Below are positions 53,283 through 64,000 of a stretch of 64,000 bases of DNA, in pieces. The notes beneath the pieces are model-generated. The model was not told where the DNA came from. It searched no databases and saw only the letters and a list, made by a program, of their open reading frames with translations. The stretch spans positions 31,196,801 through 31,260,800 of the forward strand of contig OY855907.1 of the NCBI GenBank assembly GCA_963693305.1, written 5' to 3'. The position numbers were made by a program, and so were the translations under genes. Position 1 is the stretch's first letter, and the number at the start of each line of letters is the position of its first letter. The DNA comes from Meandrina meandrites (taxonomy: Eukaryota; Cnidaria; Anthozoa; Scleractinia; Meandrinidae).

Positions 53283-53905
53283 TAAAATGTAGTTTGCACA
53301 ATAGTTTCCCAAATGGCGTTTATTGAGTAAGTCAAGGGGGTACTTGACTTTCCTCTTTTCAATTTCCGCCTTTTGCCTTAATTATTTGATTAAAGGGATT
53401 TGTTTTTCAGGAGATGATTCAATGCAAGCGACACTTCTGATGTTTTGGTCCGTTCTACATTTCCTTTTCATAATGAGCTAAGAAAACTATTTTTGTACTA
53501 TATTTGTGTGTTTTAGGCCTTCGTTTGTCTAACATTGCCAACAATTGTTTAACATTGCTGAAAAACTGTACACAAATGGATACAAATTTACAAAGGTCGC
53601 ACAGGTTTGAATGAAATGGTTATTCACTATTCCTCACATTAAACAATGTCTCAAATATCATTCTTTGAACCCAAAATACTTTACATTGATGCTCTACTAG
53701 CAGCGAAATTGAAACAAAAAAACCCGCAAGATTTAATTAATTCTCAGATGAGTGTATCCCACAACGACTTCAGTGTACACACTACGGCTAGAATAATTGA
53801 GTTTTTGATTAAATACAATTTTGCTCAGACATTCAATCATAATTTTGCTTGTTGTCAATCTTTTATTCATGGGTATGTTTTTGCTGCCTGGCGATGCCTG
53901 ATAAA
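53283..53905. repeat. Duplicated 5' flank of GPCR copy 3
   Basis: Matches 48118-48335 and 48455-48735. A remnant is visible 5' of copy 4 (ACATTTATTAG..CACTTGATTCGC, about 57840-57900). Confidence 0.75.
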
Positions 53906-55444
53906 CAGAAAGGCAAAGTGTTCTTTGTCAACCAACTTTTCCATCCGCCTTTTTGTTCTATCTTGTAACATACACCACAACTGGGCTAGCACTTAAGAAC
54001 AAACTGTCAAGTGATGTTTATGTTTCTTTAGATATAATTACATTACCTTGTGAATAAAATATAAGATATATGGATTGGGGAAGATTCTGTATTTCACCTA
54101 GTTTAAAGTTTATTTATGGCATACGAAATGGCGTTTTGTTGTTTCGATAAAAAATGCGGAAATTCGTTTTGAGATTTATGTGAAAGAAAATGTAGGATCC
54201 TCAATCACCAAAAAAGGGAAAGAGACCGAGTTAAACGTCCAGTAATGGTGTATGGAAAGTAAAGGATGCAATATCAGTGTGTTGAGTTACAAGGCGAAGC
54301 AGCTCGACGAGAAACTAATACAAAGGAAAGACGGCTCCGGGTTCAAACCAGACAAGCTGCAGAAACGAGGTGCTTCATGAACGAGGAATAATTTAAAAAG
54401 GGCAAGGCATCTTGAAAAGCAAGTTAGGAGGTTAACCCTAAATATAAAACTCCCTAAAAAAGAATACTAATGAAATTAAAATATATATTTATAAGAACCA
54501 TAATTAAATATTCATAGTAAATTAAGCTTATATTTAACTGAAAAGCTTTTAACTTCCTTTTCAAGACGCCTTTTAATATTTTTAAGTCTTTCTTTTCTAT
54601 TTTCTTTTTATTGTATATGTATCTATTTAATTGCTTTTTTTTTTTCTCATATACTGTACCTTGTGCATCTTGAATAAAGTGTGTATGTATGTATATGTAT
54701 GTAATACTTTTCTTCTGCAGAGATGGCAACAGGAATAAGTTTCATGAAGCGGGCATTCTCTTCTGTTTCTTTACATGTGCAACATGAATTCTTCAAGTAA
54801 AGAGTCAATATTACGATAGCTTTTGACAGCAAAAATATATAAAGGCCGATCGTGACCTCCAGAATCAGATCCACAAACGTCTTTAGTTAATCAGAATTAT
54901 TGATAAAAGAGCATATTGGGTGTGTCTGAAATGTATGAAACACAGCTTATATTAGGTAACTTATGTAAAATTTCCTTTAACCCTTCGTGTCAGCCCGCGA
55001 GCAGATTCCCGTTGCAGGCTTCCGCCCAAACTCGTCTCTTGCGACATGACCGCTGTCGCAAAGCCCCAGGAAAGAAAGTCTGCTCGCAGGCTACTAACAC
55101 AGCTTTGAACCATGAAGGCGCTTGTTTGCTTTTGCGACGCTCTTGGGCTTCAGAGGAGTCAATTCCCAATTTGATTAGGCAATAAAGAGATTGTTTACTT
55201 CGCAAATCTAATTTTTATGTGTTTTCCCTTTCAGACTTAGCTTAGCTTTGTTGTAATCACGTGTGAAGTCTGTTTTGTAACAAGGGCTGTTATGTAGTAA
55301 TAGGAGGCACACGGTAGGCATGGTAACGACGGTTTGGTTATTCAATGTATTGATCCCCCCCCCCCCCCCTCCACCATATGGTGGACGTAAAACTCGTGAC
55401 CTTTCTACAAGGTAGTCATTCATTCTCGTTTTCATCTGCGGAGG
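53906..55444. other. Interval between GPCR copies 3 and 4
   Basis: No gene recognised. A short TGTATGTATGTATATG repeat lies at about 54682-54702, and a C15 run at 55355-55369 adjoins the palindrome CACCATATGGTG. Confidence 0.4.
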
Positions 55445-55598
55445 ACACGTTTGAATGACACGTTCGTTTTTGCGCAATTGTTTTTCGTGAGCCAAATACA
55501 TTTTTTTAATGAGTCAGATAAACACGTTTGAATGACACGTTCGTTTTTGCGCAATTGTTTTTCGTGAGCCAATTTTTTTTTTTAATGAGTCAGATAAA
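55445..55598. repeat. Tandem duplication, 77-bp unit x2
   Basis: ACACGTTTGAATGACACGTT..GAGTCAGATAA is repeated from 55522, nearly identical except in the T-run. Confidence 0.92.
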
Positions 55599-55911
55599 TT
55601 AATTATCGATTAAATCGGAAAGAGGTCTTTGTCCCCCAGCCATTTTACCTGTTTACTCCAATCTGAAGTGTCCTTTGTTTTATTTGCGCCCAGTAAACAA
55701 TCGCAGGATATGCAGCCCAACATTTGAATAGTTTTCCGGGGAAAGGGAGAAAGGCATGAAGTGTATAGATAAGATAAAGATTAGATAAGAAACTTTATTT
55801 AAGTGTCAAGAACTTTATAGCCTGGGAATAGCACCATACTAATTAGGGGACACTACTAAAAACTAAAGACTACACTAATACTAATATCACTACAATAAAA
55901 ATATATATAGG

Positions 55912-55913
<2 letters not shown>

Positions 55914-55986
<73 letters not shown>
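55914..55986. repeat. (AT)n microsatellite
   Basis: About 36 TA units. An (ACAA)n stretch follows at about 56080-56105. Confidence 0.95.
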
Positions 55987-55988
<2 letters not shown>

Positions 55989-56542
55989 TTGGTCATAGCG
56001 TAACTATGGAGGATGTCACTTATGATATCATTTACTGAGACCAGGATTGTTGTTCAAAGGCGCAGAGGGAACAGGTAGCGAAAAAAACAAACAAACAAAC
56101 AAACAAAAGCTAGCAAAACCAAACTAACCAATCAATAAACAAAAAAATAAACAAGCAACCAAACCAAAGAAATAAAAAGCAGCTTAAATTTTCTTTCATG
56201 AAAGAGAGTGGGTGACTTGGTGATTGCAAAAGATACAACGCAAATCAACGAAAACGTCCCTTCACAGACACGTTGCAAAACTGTTAGTATTCAAAGTAGA
56301 GTGAGAAGATACAACAGTTGTAATGATGTAGTAATTCAGTCACGTGATACAACAACGCGAGTATCATAATTTCTAACACTTCTGTAGAGCTTCAGTCTTC
56401 TCCTTTGATGTGCAAACTTCTTGGGACCTTAATAATTTCTACAATACTACAACGCTGCTATCGTCAACAAAATTCGCTAGTTTTCACTAACCCATCTTCA
56501 GTGCTGTGGAGCTTTCGAGATGCTATCAAGAATCTTGGTTTA

Positions 56543-57667
56543 TCACGTTGGAATATGTAAGTAGTTTGTGTTTTGTGTTGGAGTGTTGTTTTTCAATAAT
56601 GCTGCCGCTTGTGGAGCTCCTCCCAACCCGTCTTGATGAATCGCTTCCACTCTGGTACCTCGTAGCCAGGATGTCACCAGACCAAGCTCAACTCCTGCTT
56701 GTGAATTTCTTCGCTGTGAACATTGAGAGCTGACTAAATCACTCGCTCCGCATGTTATGATCCGCCGAAACTCGCTTCTGAATGCTGAATTCATACCAGA
56801 GTATATCGCAGGATTTATCGTATTAGAAATGTAGAGAAAAAACATACAAAGCAGTTCCACATTTCGAGGCATGTGTACAACGAAAAAACGCCTCAATATG
56901 ACAATAACCCAGAGTGGAACCCAACACGCCATGAAAGTAAAAACAACAATAAAGAGAGATCTGCTGAGTTTGATTTCTTGAACGGTAATGCGTGATTCGT
57001 TTCTTCTCCTTTGACTTAGCGAGGGAAGGATCCCCATCTTGTGTTGGCGTATAGTTTTAAGAACTTTTGTATAACAAAGTGCCGTGGCAAATAAAGGAAG
57101 TACAAGGAAAAGACTTAACACAATTATGTAATGAATAAGTTTGGCTCCTTCTCCAAGGTGTTTGATAGAGCACTGTGCATAACCCGGCACAAACTCAAAT
57201 CCTTGCCAGTTCGCCACTCTTGGAATTGCAATATAACAGGCCACGAACAGCCATATAAACGCTAGCCAAACACGAGATTTTCTATGGGAAAATATCTTCT
57301 TGTAAGTTGCACTTGATCTGCATATCCGAACGTATCGGTTCACAGCTGTCAAACTCATAGTTGCTGGGGAAACGTAGATGACAAACAGGCTGATGAAAGC
57401 GTGAAGTTGGCAAATGGTGTCGCCAAATGGCCATTTTCCTGAAAACAGAATTACTTCGGCCAGAGGCATCACAAAAACAGCGGATAGCAAGTCACTTATA
57501 GCCAGGGCTATGATATAAACATTGGTGGATGTGCGCAATCTTGGGTTTCTGTAAACCGACAAGCAGACCAGAACATTTCCTATAAGCGATAAAATGTTTA
57601 AAACCACCAGAAGAGAGCCCTCCAAAATAACTAGAGTTAAACTTCTCGAACCAAGATCGTTTGCCAT
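56543..57667 (-). CDS. Melatonin-receptor-like class A GPCR, copy 4 (374 aa, single exon)
   Basis: ATG at 57667 (MANDLGSRSLTLV). Intact, with LIGNVLVC, AISDLL, ICQLHAF, NRYVRI, FTFMACWVPLW and NTINPAIYSG. Helix 1 differs from copies 2 and 3, but the region from helix 2 to the second intracellular loop matches copy 3 residue for residue. The tail is the longest of the set (ends TPTQNTNYLHIPT). Role and location as for the other copies. It is the most 5'-lying gene of the array if all are read on the minus strand. Confidence 0.93.
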   Translation of the reverse strand: MANDLGSRSLTLVILEGSLLVVLNILSLIGNVLVCLSVYRNPRLRTSTNVYIIALAISDLLSAVFVMPLAEVILFSGKWPFGDTICQLHAFISLFVIYVSPATMSLTAVNRYVRICRSSATYKKIFSHRKSRVWLAFIWLFVACYIAIPRVANWQGFEFVPGYAQCSIKHLGEGAKLIHYIIVLSLFLVLPLFATALCYTKVLKTIRQHKMGILPSLSQRRRNESRITVQEIKLSRSLFIVVFTFMACWVPLWVIVILRRFFVVHMPRNVELLCMFFLYISNTINPAIYSGMNSAFRSEFRRIITCGASDLVSSQCSQRRNSQAGVELGLVTSWLRGTRVEAIHQDGLGGAPQAAALLKNNTPTQNTNYLHIPT

Positions 57668-60600
57668 TTCCAGCTACTGTGTGAAAGAGTTACTTTATCT
57701 GATGAAATATAAAAGTAATCGCCTTAATTACAGCAAACTCTTGCGTTTCTCATTTAATAAGAAACAATATCGACCAAACTCATTAGATTAACCTCCGCGT
57801 TTTTAAAATTTTGACTTATGTTTAAATATCATGGTACAAAATGACATTTATTAGTCTTCTCAGGACACACTTGATTCGCTACTCTTTCATTTCTGTACTT
57901 CCCATTAATGCATTGATTACAGTATATTTTGCTCGCCCGAAGTGCAAATAATAAAACATACGGAAATGGCTTTATCAGTTCTTGACACGTTTCATTTTTT
58001 TTTTTTTGCGCTCATAGCTTGCCTCCCACGCACAACAAAAATCAATCTAGGTTTAACATTGTACATTGTATTTTTTGAAAAGAAACGACTGTATTTTTTT
58101 GAATAGAAATGACGATGATCTTTATCAGATAATGTTTGTTACAAATGTTGCTATGAAATTGCAGTCTCATGTACGGTATAACTAACCGCTGGGCAGATTT
58201 CGAAGTTTAGACAAAGCGCGGGTGTTTGTTAAAGCTGAGTATCAGTAAGGGCCGAAAAAAATTCTTGACATTGCATGTAAAATAATAGAGAAAACAAAAA
58301 AAGGAAAAATGTGTTTTGAACAATGTATTCGTGCACTAAAAAAGTGAACTGTAGAGCTAATAGAGATCAAGCCATGCAATTTTTTTAGACTTTATAGATA
58401 ACAAACAAGTGGAAGGATCTTTCAAGGTGTAATATCTCACGTCTTGTCCATAATTGCCTTCTCTTTATTTTGCATATCAAGTACGGAGAAAGATACCAAT
58501 AGTACGTAAAACATGATTATAAGAGCAAATGCGACAAACTGAAAAAAAAAATGCGACCCTTTGATTTAATCAATTTTGAATGACTAAAAATCCACATTTG
58601 CTTCTTGGTACTGCTAAAATCTATCGTAAGATCTTCCATAAACCCTTTGTTAAATTTTGCCAGCAATGGGGATGGTCAATATCTTTTCATCTGTGAACAA
58701 TAACAAACCTGTATCACTCAATTATGTTTATCTCCTCACTTTGTTTTAGTTTAAAGACATTATTCAAATTGTGTAATTCGAAAAAAAAAAAATAATAATA
58801 AAGCGAAAAAAACCTAGATTTTAGTCCAACTGAACAAAACAGAATTGAAAACTCGTTTGCTTTGTCAAAGAGACCTGTTTGTTTGTAGTGCCGGACGATG
58901 CTTTAAATTTAGCCATATTGTTGAATATGGTTTATGCTGTGCATTCGGCGACTTGCAGGAAATTAATACGGCTCTAGTGAGAAAAAATATCAATCTTTGG
59001 AAAATTATGTAAGGGGCGAGTTACTGATTTTCAGAAAACCTCTTTTAACGCATTGTTAAAATAGAAAAGAAGCTTTGGAAAAAGCTCCGTTTACCGATAG
59101 AAAGATCAGTGCGGCTGCAATAAACGTTTATCCACAAAAGATCATTCTCACTGTTTTCACACTAGGATGAAGCCAAGTAAAAGAAAATTAAATATAGTTC
59201 GTATTTATTTTACAGTTAGTTATCATTTGCCTTCAATATTATAATTTTTATAATTTTACGATTTAACTTGCAAGGAATGGCGGTAAAATCAAAAAGAGGA
59301 TAAGCTCAGTGGTAATTGTTCGACGAGATCTCCGCAAATACTACATGATTCCAATTTGATGTTATCTAGAACATCTTTTAGGAAATATTAAATGATTTAC
59401 AGTGCGACTAGCAATAAATTTTCAAAAGAGGAAGTTACAAATATATATATTTTTAAGTTATTCCGTTTTCCCACCTAAGATTAGATTCGGCAGGACAGTC
59501 CTTTTTGGATAAGGACGATAAACCGTAGGTCCCGTCTCCTGCACCTTCACTGTTGTGGTCAGCAGGGGACGTTAAAGAACCCACACACTCATCGTAAAGA
59601 GTAGGGCACGAAGTTCCCGGTGTTGTGGACTGGTCTTTGCCCATTGTGCTGTTGAAATGCTCGGAGACATTAGCTGTTAAAGCTACTCTACAATCCGAGG
59701 GTAAATAAAGTATTCACTTCACAATGAGATTAAGTCAAGCATATCATCAGGCATTGATAAATAACACAATTCCCCACGATGTTTTATAGTAAGAATTATA
59801 CGTGTGTATTTAATATTTGGACAATGTATTAACTGTATAAATAGAGTGAATATGACCATGCAGACATTATACCCTAAATGGCTTTTGAAGCTTTTTTTAA
59901 GTCCGCCTACTTTTCACTGCTTTTCATTAAAACCCCGTTTTCTAATTCGAAGCATGGAAAATTCAACGCCAAACGAGAATAAGCCTTTGATGTAATTTCG
60001 AAAAAAAAAGAGAAGAGTTTCTTTGAGAATTCTGGTCTATGTTATAATGTAGAAGGACAATCCGGAACTTTATTTTATTTCCTTAAGTATTGGTTGCGTG
60101 CTGAATTTTTCCTGTTCTACTTCAACACACGGGTGATCTCTGAATTTGTGATTTTGTTCAAAATAGCCTATAGTAGCGGAAGGGGCATGAAGTGCTTTTC
60201 TCTTCTCCATCCAGAAAAGTAAATTTTGAAAAATCATTTTTTTTATCTTCATTGGCAGCTTTGCCAGCCACCATTTAAGGAGAATTTAAACCAAAAGCGT
60301 CCCTTATTGCTGCTGCTCGGCTGTCAAGGCTATTGACAACGTTTTAAAAAAGGAAGCACAGCAATACATTTCATGTGGCAGATAATACCTTAAAAGATTT
60401 TATGCTAAGAGCTATATCAAAAGATCATTTCAAGTTGCTGTCATAAGCTGGTGGGATGGACTATTGGAGCGGTTTTTTTAACTGACAGCAAGCCTAACTT
60501 AGTGTGCATTTACTTAATTATTAACTAACACCGACATTGCGCGGCTATTTGAGAGGGCAAAAGCCATGGTTTGGAAAGGTGATGATTTAACAATAAAATA

Positions 60601-61944
60601 AGTGCGTTAGTTAAAAGAGAGAAATATATCTGTCCCGTACGAAATTCAAATGAGTAACTTGAAACTTTGACTCGATGAACTGTAATTGTCGCCACAAGGA
60701 AACAGGCACAAGCATAACTATCGAGACGGTTGGAGATAAATACAAACCATAATCTACCCAGTGGTTCGTGACATTGATTTTTTTCATGTTTGTAATTTCT
60801 CAGTATCCCACTGATAAGAACCGATAGTAATCTGTTTTCCTTTCTGGAGGGGAAATGATTTTAAAACGCATTTGTGTTATCAGGACGGGAGATAAGAAAA
60901 CATCACCCAGCTTAATGCCAGATGACAAAATTGACAGCAGCGGTTAAAGTTAGTATTTTTTAAGGCATTTACACATCTGTCGTGATGAACATTGCGAAAC
61001 CAATATAAAGATAAAAAAAAACGGTTCCTTATGCATTACCGGATATACTTCTACACCCACGAATTAATTAAAGTGACTTCCATAACAATACTTGTGCCCA
61101 CCAATTCCCCACAACAAGGATGCAAGTAGGTATATTCCGCTAATTGCAACAGTCCATTACGTTGAGTGCAGTTCATTAAGTAATAGCCTTGGCGTCGTTG
61201 GCCTTCCAAGCATTTCAAGGTGGTCATTTCCCAGTAAAATTGCCTAATTGCGTTTTAATAGCAAACTGAAGCAGACGACGTTATCGGCAGTGAAACTCAG
61301 GCGAAAATTCAGACTGCTCTTACAAGATAGCTTTTTGAAGAAATTAAATGTTAAAATAACTACAACTATATACAAGCTAAGTTCCATAAATTTTTTGTGT
61401 TTCTTTTTCGGCAGAAACATATTGTAACCTACAGAAGTGGAAATGAGTTTATTTTAACAAATTGAATATGCAACGATAACTAGACGGATGTTGGCAAAAG
61501 AACCTTCCAGAAAACAGTGAAATGGAGCCCGTATAAATATGGTGCAAACAAGTGTATATAAACGTGTAGTAGGTTTATAGCGGAGCTCCCGCGCGCGCCA
61601 AAGTGATCAGTATTCCATGAAATTGTGACAATTGAAAAAGATTTACGGGAAGATCCGAAATAATTGCGTTCTTATATTCCTTGCGCAAATCAAATGAAAC
61701 AGACGGTTTTCCCCGGATTTTCACTTGATTGTGGCTCCACGGATGTAATCATCAGGGTAAAAAAAATATTGTTTTGAAAGGAAGCTAAGCTCCGAATCGA
61801 TAAAGTTCGCTGTATGAAGTAAATGACAAGACCCAAGTGTAGAGTAACAATCGTTATGAATTGCTAATCTTAATTGTATGACAATTAAATGTTATCAGCC
61901 GGTTTTCTGATCTTCCGCAAATTCTCAGCTGCTTTTTGCTCCCT
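57668..61944. other. Repeat-poor, gene-poor interval
   Basis: No gene supported. At about 59500-59645 the stretch with GGACGTTAAAGAACCCACAC and GGTCCCGTCTCCTGC looks like a dispersed repeat, and its minus-strand frame (63 codons) is probably not a gene. Pieces at 61573 and 61645 match 40690 and 41207. Confidence 0.4.
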
Positions 61945-62262
61945 CCCCTGGGGGGACTCCCATATGAAAGGGACGGGGATGCTCGTCGTATCGCTTAGGG
62001 GTGTAAATTGGGGATTTTAGTCCCGCTTAGGATATTCTGGGCAAAATGTTATTATTTTTAGCCGTCAAGGTTTCGCTTAGGGTTGCACGCGAAGAAATAA
62101 CAAAAACCAAAGAATTTTGAATCGTTATATTTACTCGATTCATATAAAAAAGTCTCGGCCACATAAGATTCGGCCACTTCCAGATTGGTCTCTTTTAGAG
62201 GTTAAATTGAAAATTCCCGACGAGCATCCCCGTCCCTTCCACATGGGAGTCACCACCAGGGT
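61945..62262. mobile_element. Palindromic MITE with GGGACTCCCATATG ends (copy 2)
   Basis: GGGGACTCCCATATGAAAGG GACGGGGATGCTCGTCG is mirrored by CGACGAGCATCCCCGTCCCT..ATGGGAGTC. Interior shares GCACGCGAAGAAATAACAAA with copy 1 in inverse orientation. Its tips carry only G6. Confidence 0.8.
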
Positions 62263-62443
62263 TTTTGGCCTTCATTCAGCGACTTTTGTTGTATATGTAC
62301 ACGAACAGGACTTTGTCAATCTAAAGTCCAGTAAACCCGAAAGATGGTTTGCTTTTGTCATTAGTCGCTTTTTTTATTGGAATATTTTGGTATTGCTGCC
62401 AATCACTATACACACAGACTTGGCAAAAATGCACTATTTTATA

Positions 62444-62828
62444 CAGTAGAACCCCTATTAAGCGGCCACCCTCGGGGAAATGGCAAGTGGCCGCTTATAA
62501 GGGTTTGTCAGAAATTAGCATAAGGCCTTTTAATAAGGTTACGTTATTTTAATACAAAATAAAGTAAAAAGGAATAACGGAATCACGTGAAAACGGCAAT
62601 AAACCTGTGTTTGCCGGAATGATTTTATCAGCCATCACTGTCCGAACTCAATGAAAATAAATCCAGACATCGCTTATAACATTCTTATTGGCAGCTAAAT
62701 ACGGGTAAATATAATAGAAGAACGCTCATCTGGACGGCAGAAAGGTGGCCACGGCCGCTTAATAAAGGTGGCCGCTTTAAAATTTCGGGACTTAAGATCG
62801 GGGGTGGCCACTTAATATTGTTCGACTG
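62444..62828. mobile_element. pogo/Tigger-like MITE, 385 bp, TA duplication
   Basis: Starts CAGTAGAACCCCTATTAAGC and ends GCCACTTAATATTGTTCGACTG, flanked by TA on both sides (62442-62443, 62829-62830), the Tc1/mariner target duplication. GTGGCCGCTTA motifs lie near both ends. No transposase. Confidence 0.78.
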
Positions 62829-64000
62829 TAAATGTCACATCGATTCCCTTAATGCAACTAAGGATAATAAAATAATGTTTATGTGGCAATTCTCTGTGGC
62901 ACTTTTTTGTATAAGGCCGAGAAAGAGTCATAATTAACCTATAACTTATCGTTGAAAGTGAAATTAAAATTCAGATATTACTTACAATTTAAAGTATTTT
63001 AGCGTCAGTGAGTCAGTTTAATTCGTGGGTGTAGAAGTATATCCAAGTGAACTGATTATTACCAAATGGAAAGTATTTCAGCTGGCCATTAAAAAGGGTT
63101 TCACAACAAAATGTTATTAAAAAAATAAATATGAAAAATACTGAAGGAAGTAACTTTCCTTTTAACAAAATCATCTGTTAATACATGAAGGTCATCACAA
63201 ACTGCTTTGGTGACATAGACCTGCGGATCCTGAATGTTAAAATTATTGTCTTTTTTTAATTGAAAGGTTTCAGTTTTAATTTAAAGCTCAGGTAAATAAA
63301 ATAGTGTTTTCTTTTTAATATGGCGACTTTGTGTGTGATCATCAGCGGAAGTCGCAACTCTCTTTCACGTGCAAAGTGCACTTTTACTTTATTTTAAAGG
63401 AAATATTATCAGTTAATTTGCTTCGCGCGCTTAAAGTCGGGTTGAGTGATAAGTAGTTATTTAAATAATAATAATAAAATAAATATATAAAAGCTGTCAT
63501 GATCTTGAATTGATTAGGTGACATTCGAACGAACAAGATTTCAAAAATGCTTTCTTCAACAGCAAGGAACGGGGAGGGAGGTCTTATGACCCCACTCCAA
63601 CTTTGATTTATGATTATTACTTAAATATTAAAAGTCTTCAGGGGGTGGGGGGGGGGGGGGGGGATGGAACCCTCGTAGGTTTTCGTTCTATTAATGCCCA
63701 GCAAACTTATATTACATTGAGTAGAAAGCCCCTCGCCCACTCTACAAGATGACATAACATTTGTCGGCTGTGACATTATATGACGTCATTAGAGCCGCCA
63801 TCTTGGATTTCGCCATTTTCTTAGAAAGTCAGAAAATAGCGCAAACTGACACAAATTCAAGAAAAATGTTAATGGTTCTTAAAACTAAACGAATCGTAGA
63901 TGGTCACATGATGAACTTATTAAAAATGTTTGCAATGGATGAAGGAACAGCTACTAAAAGCTTTAGAACCACAAATAATTTTTTTTCAAAATTCCAGAAA
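62829..64000. other. Right end of window, no gene recognised
   Basis: A G17 run lies at 63647-63663, and a repeat at 63780-63830 (ATGACGTCATTAGAGCCGCC) matches about 50810-50885 inversely. Otherwise AT-rich sequence. Confidence 0.45.

Noticed and set aside
59453..59644. 63-codon ORF (MGKDQSTTPGTSCP...)
   Set aside because: The DNA looks like a dispersed repeat (GGACGTTAAAGAACCC), so the frame is probably incidental.

Overview
The window reads as intron-rich animal DNA, most likely from an anthozoan cnidarian such as a stony coral. This is an inference from AT-rich sequence, single-exon amine/melatonin-type GPCRs in tandem, many short inverted-repeat transposons, tRNA-derived SINEs and a two-ORF LINE. 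No species is named because no search could be run.

Left half (about 0.4-30.7 kb, minus strand). Nine exons with canonical GT-AG borders and matching phases read as one gene running right to left. It encodes a signal peptide (30595-30655), a C-type lectin domain split over two exons (27621-27804 and 13134-13354), a Ser/Thr-rich stalk (11851-12050), a GAIN-like region (4757-4816, 4328-4511, 2725-2856, 1212-1287) and a GPS-like Cys-x-Phe-Trp segment (468-557). It looks like the N-terminal half of an adhesion GPCR; a seven-helix part would lie beyond the left edge. Its introns are loaded with mobile DNA: a nearly full LINE at 4985-9900, two hammerhead-ribozyme-like modules in microsatellites at 10.0-10.8 kb, and a 13,978-bp DNA transposon between the two lectin exons.

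The 14-kb transposon (13611-27588) has matching inverted ends, subterminal CCATGG-rich repeats and two divergent genes. On the plus strand is a tnp2/EnSpm-like transposase with an N-terminal C2H2 finger, one intron and a late frameshift in a T8 run. On the minus strand is a multi-exon gene ending in a BEN domain. It also carries nested MITEs and a tRNA-derived SINE. This transposase-plus-BEN element, sitting in a host receptor intron, is the most interesting system in the window.

Middle (30.7-39 kb). No host gene is recognised. It holds several MITEs, a broken fragment of a family-B DNA polymerase of the protein-primed type (35463-36065), and a 2.35-kb structure made of two 646-bp nearly identical inverted arms (36121-36766 and 37821-38466).

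Right half (39.4-57.7 kb, minus strand). Four melatonin-receptor-like class A GPCR genes lie in tandem. The leftmost is a pseudogene with two in-frame stops; the other three are intact single-exon genes of 349, 345 and 374 residues. Their noncoding flanks are duplicated too, and the coding sequences look like mosaics shaped by gene conversion. SINEs and Harbinger-like MITEs with clear target-site duplications lie between the genes. From 57.8 kb to the end only repeats were identified.
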